From a virus: a stretch of 30,226 nt of DNA. Below, one piece after another: positions 22,522-29,184 of the stretch (its first letter is position 1; the number at the start of each line of letters is the position of its first letter). The DNA is taken from positions 1-30,226 of the IMG/VR virus record IMGVR_UViG_3300008262_000219; one strand, given 5' to 3'. The position numbers and the translations under genes were made by a program. Under the pieces are notes generated by a model. That model saw nothing but the letters and a program-made list of their open reading frames with translations. It was not told the origin of the DNA and made no database searches.

Positions 22522-25149
22522 ATGGCAATAAAATATGACCCAATTCTTGACGCACTTAGAGAAGCAGACACTTCAGGATCTTCTGATACCGCTTCAAACA
22601 TTGGATCTGGAGAAGGTGTTTATTCTTCTAAAATCAGCGGTAATTTTAATTTTAGATCTCTTCTCGGTGCTTCTAACATTACTGTCGCATCTGGTCTTAG
22701 TGGCAATATCGATATTAAATTAAATGAGGATATATCAGTTAGAAACGTATCTAACGCATCTTCTATTTCAACACAAGTACTAAACGCGGTTACAGTAAAT
22801 ACTGACTCTATATACTTTGATACTTCTCAAACAACCGCACCTGTAGAGGGGCAGGCAATTTGGAATGACGACTCAAAGACTTTAGAGTTAGGACTTAAAA
22901 ATAACTTTAACTTAGAGGTGGGTTTACAGTTAGTTGAATTATGTGTAAATAAAACAGGAGTTCAAATTGATAAAGGAAAAGTAGTTTATATAAACGGCGG
23001 TCAGGGAAACAGACCTACTATTACCTTAGCAGACAATTCATCAGACGCGACATCAGCTAGAACATTTGGTGTAGTTGCTGAAGATATACCAAATAACAAT
23101 TCAGGATACGTTGTATCAAGTGGGTTAGTTTATGGTCTTAATACTAACGCTTATACAGCAGGAACACTTTTGTATCTTGGAACATCAGGAAATATGACTT
23201 CAACCAAACCACAAGCACCGACTCATATGGTTTATGTAGCTAAAGTAATAACTCAAAGTTCAACTGTTGGTGTTATTCACGTAGCAGTTATGAACGGGCT
23301 TGAGTTAAATGAATTACACGATGTTCAAATCACTACACCTGTATCAGATAAAAGTGTTATTGCCTGGGAAAGTTCCTCAAACCTTTGGAAAAACATTACA
23401 ACATCAACTTTAAAAACTAATCTTGACCTATCGGGAACAAATACAGGTGACGTGACTGTCACTGACTCTTCAACCATAGACTTTACCCTTACAGGACAAG
23501 CGTTAACTGGATCTGTTATTCAGTCTGGTATTACACACAACAACTTAGGTTCATTACAGGGAGGAACAGCAGGTGAGTATAACCACCTAACTAATGCTCA
23601 AGTAACTAACTTAAATAATCAGTCAGGCACTAATACAGGCGATGAAACAAAAACCTCCATTGAAACAAAACTTGGGGCGGCTTCATCTACAAATAGTGGG
23701 TATTTAACTTCAACTGACTGGTCAACATTTGATGGTAAACAAAATGCTTTAGGGTACACCCCTGAGGATGTGGCAAATAAAGAGGACTCGGTTCTAAGTA
23801 CAAGTTCTATTAAGTACCCTACAGTTAATTTATTAAAAACAGGCTTAGATAATAAAGTTACTAAAAACTTTTTAATTACAGGTGATACAAAAACAAAAAT
23901 AACTTATGACTCAAAAGGATTAGTAACAGCAGGAGTAGATGCTACAACAGCAGATATTGCTGATAGTACAGATAAAAGATATGTTACAGATGCTCAACTT
24001 GTAGTTATTGGAAATACAAGTGGTACTAATTCAGGAAATGTAACTGTTACAGACTCATCAACTATTGATTTTACTTTAACAGGACAAGCACTTACAGGTT
24101 CAGTAATTCAAGGAGGAATTACACATAATAATTTGAGTGGATTAACAGTAGGCGACCCACATACTCAATACTTATATTTAAATAATAGAGGTGCAACCCA
24201 AACTGTAAATGATCCCGTAATTATTAAATCCTCAAAGACAAGTGGAAATTTACTTGAATTACAATATACGACCACAGGAACTTCAGGGGATGCTATTGGT
24301 GCTAATTTTGATTACACAGACACAGGTGGGGGAGTTAAAACAATTTATGCTCATAGAGCAAAATTAACATATAACGGAAATACAAGTATAAGTGGAGTAC
24401 AAGCAACATCTAATCAAATTGTAGTAAATGGTGGAGGTACAGTCACAGCACTTGAAATACTTACATCAAATTTTGAAGTAACTAATAATTCAACAGTGAC
24501 AGACGCAAAACTTATAAGATTATTTGCCCCAATAGTTAATACAGGTGGAAGTATTGGAACGTTAATTGGATTATCAATTCCAAACCTAACCCAAGGAACA
24601 AATAATTATTCTATTTATTCTGAGGGAGGAATAATGTACCACGCAGGGAATGTGGGGATTGGGCAAACAAACCCTATTTCACCATTACACGTAACAGGTG
24701 ATATTAGAAATTCAGGAGATGTAATAACATCTGGGGATAATATTATTACTGGTCGTTCATATACAGGTGCTGGAACTGCCGCCTTACCATCGCATTCATT
24801 TTCATCAGACGCAAATACAGGTATGTATAATATTGCTGCGGATACCTTAGGATTTGCTACAGCAGGTTCAGAGCAAATGAGAATTACAAGTGGAGGTAGA
24901 GTTGGTATAGAACAGACAAACCCAACAGCACAATTGCACGTTACACAACCTTCAACAACTGGAGCAATACCTGTTTTAACAGTTGGACAAGCGGATGTTG
25001 ATGATACTTTTATTAACTTTGCAGGAACACAATCAACCACAGCAAACGATAGGTCTATTAGAATTGGTAATGTTACAGGAACACGTGCGGGTAGAGTTAG
25101 AATAGAAGTGAATGGAACATTGTATTGGTTAGGATTTGAAAATACATAA
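22522..25149 (+). CDS. tail fibre/spike protein, mosaic, 875 residues
   Basis: A long, Ser/Thr/Asn/Gly-rich fibrous protein. Motifs shared with many phage fibres are present: GTNTGD repeats, EYNHLTNAQVTNLNNQSGTN, STNSGYLTSTDWSTFDGKQ, GYTPEDVANKEDS. The C-terminal part has head-domain-like repeats (GNVGIGQTNPISPLHVTGD and GRVGIEQTNPTAQLHVTQP), a bacterial and phage fibre pattern. A 41-residue unit occurs twice. The start is ATG 22522; the in-frame ATG at 22486 would overlap the previous gene by 34 nt and adds 12 residues that do not look native. From about 23,800 to the end the codon choice turns visibly more AT-rich, which points to recombination. It is the best candidate for receptor binding. 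Confidence 0.82.
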   Translation: MAIKYDPILDALREADTSGSSDTASNIGSGEGVYSSKISGNFNFRSLLGASNITVASGLSGNIDIKLNEDISVRNVSNASSISTQVLNAVTVNTDSIYFDTSQTTAPVEGQAIWNDDSKTLELGLKNNFNLEVGLQLVELCVNKTGVQIDKGKVVYINGGQGNRPTITLADNSSDATSARTFGVVAEDIPNNNSGYVVSSGLVYGLNTNAYTAGTLLYLGTSGNMTSTKPQAPTHMVYVAKVITQSSTVGVIHVAVMNGLELNELHDVQITTPVSDKSVIAWESSSNLWKNITTSTLKTNLDLSGTNTGDVTVTDSSTIDFTLTGQALTGSVIQSGITHNNLGSLQGGTAGEYNHLTNAQVTNLNNQSGTNTGDETKTSIETKLGAASSTNSGYLTSTDWSTFDGKQNALGYTPEDVANKEDSVLSTSSIKYPTVNLLKTGLDNKVTKNFLITGDTKTKITYDSKGLVTAGVDATTADIADSTDKRYVTDAQLVVIGNTSGTNSGNVTVTDSSTIDFTLTGQALTGSVIQGGITHNNLSGLTVGDPHTQYLYLNNRGATQTVNDPVIIKSSKTSGNLLELQYTTTGTSGDAIGANFDYTDTGGGVKTIYAHRAKLTYNGNTSISGVQATSNQIVVNGGGTVTALEILTSNFEVTNNSTVTDAKLIRLFAPIVNTGGSIGTLIGLSIPNLTQGTNNYSIYSEGGIMYHAGNVGIGQTNPISPLHVTGDIRNSGDVITSGDNIITGRSYTGAGTAALPSHSFSSDANTGMYNIAADTLGFATAGSEQMRITSGGRVGIEQTNPTAQLHVTQPSTTGAIPVLTVGQADVDDTFINFAGTQSTTANDRSIRIGNVTGTRAGRVRIEVNGTLYWLGFENT
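23434..23556 (+). repeat. fibre repeat, copy 1
   Basis: Encodes 41 residues (305-345 of the fibre) beginning GTNTGDVTVTDSS. Copy 2 lies at 24022-24144. 36 of 41 residues agree. In the identical run of 24 residues starting VTVTDSSTIDF, 16 of the 24 codons differ only in synonymous bases. Confidence 0.85.
24022..24144 (+). repeat. fibre repeat, copy 2
   Basis: Encodes residues 501-541 beginning GTNSGNVTVTDSS. It uses A- or T-ending codons almost throughout, whereas copy 1 has a mixture including GTG, GTC, ACC and GCG. Confidence 0.85.
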
Positions 25150-25163
25150 AGAAAGGAAAATAT

Positions 25164-25442
25164 ATGGCATTAAGTAAAAACATTGAAACAAGTTTTGGAG
25201 TTACAACAAATTATCACAAGATAGTTGATATAAATATATCTTGGCATAAAAAAGAATGTGGAGTAACTATTGAATGTTACTTAAATGAGCAAGCAAGATT
25301 AGATAACAAATCACCTTTAACCTCATTTTTTTACTATTATGATGGAGTTAGTTTTGACATTGATGTAGAGGGTAACTTAACAGAACAACTTTATAGTAAA
25401 ATTAAGCAAGAAAGTGAATTTATAGATGCAACAGACTGCTAA
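25164..25442 (+). CDS. small fibre-associated protein, 92 residues
   Basis: A short beta-rich protein. The opening MALSKNIETSFGVTTNYHKI resembles small proteins of the form M..K..ET.FGV...YHKI that many tailed phages encode next to fibre or baseplate genes. Its role there is not known to me. AAAGGAAA about 7 nt before the ATG serves as ribosome binding site. The base composition is very AT-rich like the second half of the fibre gene, so the two were probably gained together. The 3' end overlaps the next gene. Confidence 0.72.
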   Translation: MALSKNIETSFGVTTNYHKIVDINISWHKKECGVTIECYLNEQARLDNKSPLTSFFYYYDGVSFDIDVEGNLTEQLYSKIKQESEFIDATDC

Positions 25443-25614
25443 TGAAATGACAGTAGAACAAGCTTTAAATATTTTATCTCAAGTTGCTAGTCAATTTAGA
25501 GGTACACTACAAGATCATCAAACAATAATAAAAGCATTTGAAGTTATTAAAAAAACTTTAGATGAACCAAAGATACAAATTAAAGCCGATAAGATAGAAG
25601 AAGTTTCTAACTAA
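25426..25614 (+). CDS. small helical protein, up to 62 residues
   Basis: A short acidic helical protein (TVEQALNILSQVASQFRGTL, HQTIIKAFEVIKKTLDE), perhaps one coiled coil, as in chaperones or adaptors of fibre assembly; the family is unknown. The start may be ATG 25426 or ATG 25447, five bases after the previous stop; the latter gives 55 residues starting MTVEQAL and is at least as likely. It shares the AT-rich composition of the preceding genes. Confidence 0.62.
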   Translation: MQQTANEMTVEQALNILSQVASQFRGTLQDHQTIIKAFEVIKKTLDEPKIQIKADKIEEVSN

Positions 25615-25617
25615 CAG

Positions 25618-25653
25618 TTGAAATAACACTCTCAATTTATTATTTATAATGTA
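25618..25653 (+). promoter_or_regulatory. structural-class promoter, site 5 (connector)
   Basis: TTGAAA (25618-25623), 17 nt, TATTTA (25641-25646) within TTTATTATTTATA (25636-25648), 6 nt, ATG 25653. It fills the whole gap after the preceding stop codon. Confidence 0.8.
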
Positions 25654-26318
25654 TGGCAACATCATTCTATAACGTATCAGACATCTTAAAATCCGTGGGC
25701 GCTTTAACTGAAACTGAAGCAATCCTTCCAACTGGAACAGATCTTTCTGTAAGAATTCAATATATTAACGATGCGTTAGGTGAGTGGGCGGATACATATA
25801 CCTGGACTGACCTTAGAAGTACATACAACATTTTAACAAGCGGTGTTACAACCACTCAAATATCTCTACCAACAGATTTTAGAGAACCGCTATCTACTCT
25901 TTACGCATATGACAACGCAGACGGACTCCCAACAGAGTACCCTTTAATTGATGCTAGAGATAGATTTTCAAAATATGGAACAGACAAATACTGCTACTTG
26001 TCAGGAACTTTTAGAAATAAGGTTTTAAATATACCAGTGGGATTAGCAAGTGGAATTTCATGTCAAATAGACTACATGACGTTTCCAACTACAGTTACAA
26101 CAACATCAGATTACGTGCCAGTTTCATCTTCTCAATACATAGTTAAAAGAGTAAGTGCCATGGTATTTCAAGCAAGAGGTGATTCAAGATTTCCGTTATT
26201 ACAAGCAGAGGCACAGAGATTATTATCCAACGCAATCGAGGAACAAAATGTGCCATTTGGTAAGGTCAACAGAATACCTATGAACACTCAAAGTTTCACG
26301 ATTGGAGTTGACGGATAA
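25653..26318 (+). CDS. head-tail connector / tail tubular protein A-like
   Basis: A 221-residue protein, helical at the N-terminus (VSDILKSVGALTE, RIQYINDALGEWADTY) and the C-terminus (YIVKRVSAMVFQAR, FPLLQAEAQRLLSNAIEEQ), with a beta-rich middle that contains SLPTDFREPLSTLYAYD. That pattern, where a helical bundle surrounds an LPxDFxxP strand, is common in the adaptor proteins that sit below the portal in podoviruses (T7 gp11 role). The position just before the larger tube-like protein supports this. It overlaps the next gene by a shared A (TAATG). Confidence 0.72.
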   Translation: MATSFYNVSDILKSVGALTETEAILPTGTDLSVRIQYINDALGEWADTYTWTDLRSTYNILTSGVTTTQISLPTDFREPLSTLYAYDNADGLPTEYPLIDARDRFSKYGTDKYCYLSGTFRNKVLNIPVGLASGISCQIDYMTFPTTVTTTSDYVPVSSSQYIVKRVSAMVFQARGDSRFPLLQAEAQRLLSNAIEEQNVPFGKVNRIPMNTQSFTIGVDG

Positions 26319-28276
26319 TGCCACTATTAAATTCTCGAACCCCAGCATATCAACCTCAACCTAAGTACACCTCAAACTATAACGGTTTCGCGGGTGGTTT
26401 AAATTTGTTTTACACACCAACAGAAATTAAATCTACTGAGTTAGCACAATCAGATAACTGTATGCTTGTTGGTGAAGGGGTTGTGACAGGAAGATGGGGA
26501 TCTAAAACTTACTTTACAGCTTCCACAGGTAATAGAGTTAGGATGCTTTCTAAATATGAAAATTTAAATACCAGCGCTAATGAACTTTTAGTTTTTACAG
26601 ATGACGGTTATTTAAGAAAAAAATCAGGAGTTAGCGCAACTGTAATAGCAGGGGCGTCTTTTGTATCTGGCGCTACTATGAACTCCACTCAAATAGCAAA
26701 TTATCAGTATATCGTATCCTCATCAAATAACTTTATGAGGTACAACGGAACATCACTCCAAACATTTGTTGGTATATCTAGACCTTCATTAACAGCAGTA
26801 ACACTTGCCTCAGGAGTCACAGGTACTGCAACATGGTCTTACAAAATAACAGCTTTTTCTATATTTGGAGAAACACTACCGTCAACTGCCGTTACACTAT
26901 CAAACGTGTCTTTTGATAGAACTCTTTTTACAAGTAACCTAACTTGGGTACAACCCTCAACTGCTAGTGGTTATATAACAGGGTTTGGTATATATGTGGG
27001 ACTCCCAGGCGATGAAACTCTTATCGCTACAGTCGGTCCAGCAAGCACAACATATACTGATACAGGTGTTGAACAGTCAGAGGTGTTTCCCCCAACTACA
27101 GACACAACAGCGGGCGTAAAAGCAAAGTTTATTGAAAGGTTTGAAGATAGACTTGTAATAGCAGGAATTGACGGTGACCCAACAATGGTTATGATTTCAG
27201 GTAAGTACCCTTACCAAGAAAGGTTTAACTGGCAAAACGGCGGTGCGTTTATAAAAATAGCGCCTGACTCTGGAGATGAGATTACAGGACTTAAAGTAAT
27301 AGGTCAAAACTCAACAGGAGCGGGAACATCCCCAGGCATATTGGTATTTATGAAGGAGTCAGTTCACCTTGTCACCTTATCTTTCACAGACCTTGGCGGG
27401 TATATAATAACCTCCCCTGTTACTCAACAAATATCTCCTCAGGGGGCATCTTCTTTTAGAAGTGTAGTTAACGTCCAAAACTCTACCTTTTACTTTGGAA
27501 GAACAGGGTTACAGGTTATAGGGTACGAACAAAACTTTTTATCTCAAATAAGAACTAGAGAGGTGAGCGCAAGAATTAGACCTTACGTTCAGGCAGTACT
27601 ACCAGTTGATTTACCAGAGGTTGCGTCAGGTTACCTAGACTATAAATACTTAATGTCATTTCCAAGCACCAAAGACACTATGGTTTACGACTATGAAAGA
27701 GGAGCATTTATTGGACCTTGGAAAACACCGTTTGGTATAACCCAGTGGTTAGAGTACATTGATGATAATGGCGATATATTTTACTTAGCAGGGTGTGATG
27801 ACGGCGTTGTTAGGGAGTTTTCAGCTGACTATAAATCCGACTCGGGTCAGGCAATTGTAAAAACTGTTAAAACAAAAAAAGACGACTTTGGTAACTGGTC
27901 GGTTTTAAAGACATTAGAGTTAGTAAACATGCTGTTTAGAAACGTATCAGGTACTTTATCTGTAAATATTATTTACGAAAAGAGAGACGGCACTTTTTCT
28001 AATATAGCAAAATCATTTGAATTACAAGGAGACACAGGCGGTACAGGTTGGGGTACAGACTTATGGGGTTCGCATAACTGGGGTCAGTCAAATACAAATG
28101 TTACAACACCACAACCTCAAGATACTATAAGGTGGGGATCTATTTACAAAACTGGAAGGACTATCCAAATAGAAATAATCCAAAATGGAACTGAGATTAA
28201 CTTCGAGTTAGCAGATATGAAACTATCAGCAACTTTACAACCAGAGGGAAGTTTATCTTCTTCTTTACGTATTTGA
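26318..28276 (+). CDS. tail tubular protein B-like / tail stabilisation protein
   Basis: A 652-residue, beta-rich protein. The opening (YNGFAGGLNLFYTPTEIKSTELAQSDNCMLVGEGVVTGRWG) is typical of podovirus nozzle-type proteins, where GGLN....P..I...EL..a.N......G....R.G leads into a beta-propeller-like body. It has further blades with repeated short strands (IVSSSNNFMRYNGTSLQTF, YFGRTGLQVIGY) and a fibronectin-like section at about 155-255 (ATWSYKITAFSIFGETLPS). By resemblance and position it corresponds to T7 gp12 or P22 gp10. No enzymatic motif is seen. Confidence 0.78.
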   Translation: MPLLNSRTPAYQPQPKYTSNYNGFAGGLNLFYTPTEIKSTELAQSDNCMLVGEGVVTGRWGSKTYFTASTGNRVRMLSKYENLNTSANELLVFTDDGYLRKKSGVSATVIAGASFVSGATMNSTQIANYQYIVSSSNNFMRYNGTSLQTFVGISRPSLTAVTLASGVTGTATWSYKITAFSIFGETLPSTAVTLSNVSFDRTLFTSNLTWVQPSTASGYITGFGIYVGLPGDETLIATVGPASTTYTDTGVEQSEVFPPTTDTTAGVKAKFIERFEDRLVIAGIDGDPTMVMISGKYPYQERFNWQNGGAFIKIAPDSGDEITGLKVIGQNSTGAGTSPGILVFMKESVHLVTLSFTDLGGYIITSPVTQQISPQGASSFRSVVNVQNSTFYFGRTGLQVIGYEQNFLSQIRTREVSARIRPYVQAVLPVDLPEVASGYLDYKYLMSFPSTKDTMVYDYERGAFIGPWKTPFGITQWLEYIDDNGDIFYLAGCDDGVVREFSADYKSDSGQAIVKTVKTKKDDFGNWSVLKTLELVNMLFRNVSGTLSVNIIYEKRDGTFSNIAKSFELQGDTGGTGWGTDLWGSHNWGQSNTNVTTPQPQDTIRWGSIYKTGRTIQIEIIQNGTEINFELADMKLSATLQPEGSLSSSLRI

Positions 28277-28308
28277 TTTTTAATGAAAAGTTTATTATTT
28301 ATAAATTA
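28273..28308 (+). promoter_or_regulatory. structural-class promoter, site 6 (distal tail genes)
   Basis: TTGATT (28273-28278), 17 nt, TATTTA (28296-28301) within TTTATTATTTATA (28291-28303), 6 nt, ATG 28308. The TGA of the -35 box is also the stop codon of the preceding gene. Confidence 0.8.
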
Positions 28309-28997
28309 TGGCAAATCTATATAACGTTCCACTTAAAAACGCTGTTCAAAAAATATTACAAAATACTTTGACTAGTGGTGAGACAGGAACTATTACATTT
28401 ACAACATCAGTTACATCTGACTTACAAGCGTCAGCAGATATACCAGGCATACTGGTAGTCGATAGAATTGACTCTCTTGGAAACCTAACACCAGCTTTAA
28501 CAGAGTATATTTCATTCAGCGGTGTCTCTGGGTCAACTGTTACAGGTCTTACAAGAGGACTTGGCGGTACATCAGCAAGCGGACATTCAATTGGAGCAAT
28601 CGTTGAGTTTGTACCAGACGTTGTCTGGGCAGATGCTATAAACGATGTATTTACAGAGCAACATGACGCTGACGGAAACCATAAGGTTATAGACTGGAAC
28701 ACAGCAACCGATGGGGCGACAGTTACATTTGATCTTACAACTTACAAAAAACACAGAGTTACATTAGGCGGAAACAGAACTCTTGCCTTATCAAACGTTT
28801 CAGCGGGGGACGTATTTATGATCTCACTTATTCAAGACGGGTCAGGCGGAAGAACAGTTACCTGGTGGTCTGGAATTAAATGGTCATACGGAGTCGTTCC
28901 CACCCTTTCAACAACCGCTAACAAAGCAAACGTTTACGGATTTATTCAAATTGGAACTAACTCATATTACGGGTTTACAGTTGGAGATGAATTATGA
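28308..28997 (+). CDS. tail fibre or adhesin-type protein, 229 residues
   Basis: A beta-rich protein. The N-terminal half has STVTGLTRGLGGTSASGHSIGA, a pattern of phage fibre-base proteins that starts new repeats with GLTRG and H.aGa. The C-terminal half (TFDLTTYKKHRVTLGGNRTLALSNVSAGDVF, VTWWSGIKWSYG) resembles a beta-sandwich domain repeated in many environmental phage fibres. It overlaps the following gene by ATGA. It probably forms part of the distal tail tip with the collar-like protein that follows. Confidence 0.72.
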   Translation: MANLYNVPLKNAVQKILQNTLTSGETGTITFTTSVTSDLQASADIPGILVVDRIDSLGNLTPALTEYISFSGVSGSTVTGLTRGLGGTSASGHSIGAIVEFVPDVVWADAINDVFTEQHDADGNHKVIDWNTATDGATVTFDLTTYKKHRVTLGGNRTLALSNVSAGDVFMISLIQDGSGGRTVTWWSGIKWSYGVVPTLSTTANKANVYGFIQIGTNSYYGFTVGDEL

Positions 28998-29182
28998 GTT
29001 ATTTAGTGTTTCACATAGTGGGATACGAAAAAAAAGATGAGTTTGGAAATCTACATGAAAAGGTAGTATTAAGACTCATTGATGAAACTTACGAATCAGC
29101 TCTAGAAAGAGCAAAGTTAATTATCGATAAACCCTTCTGGACTTTAGGTGAGGTAGTCGAGTACCTTATCAAGGAGGAATAG
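28994..29182 (+). CDS. hypothetical protein, 62 residues
   Basis: A small acidic protein (MSYLVFHIVGYEKKDEFGN at the start, then a helical LIDETYESALERAKLIIDKP and WTLGEVVEYLIKEE). The family is unknown. It is translationally coupled to the preceding gene (ATGA) and contains the AAGGAGG ribosome binding site of the collar gene in its last codons. Small genes in this place often encode fibre chaperones, but nothing in the sequence proves this. Confidence 0.65.
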   Translation: MSYLVFHIVGYEKKDEFGNLHEKVVLRLIDETYESALERAKLIIDKPFWTLGEVVEYLIKEE

Positions 29183-29184
29183 TC

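Noticed and set aside
24615-25040. Leftward 141-codon frame inside the fibre gene
   Set aside because: It is antisense to the repeated fibre sequence; the Cys/Pro/Val-rich product is a typical shadow.
4638-28303. T4-like late promoter TATAAATA on the minus strand of the conserved cores
   Set aside because: TATTTATA is the reverse complement of TATAAATA, but the -35-like hexamers and start codons all lie in plus-strand orientation, so a leftward late promoter is not supported.
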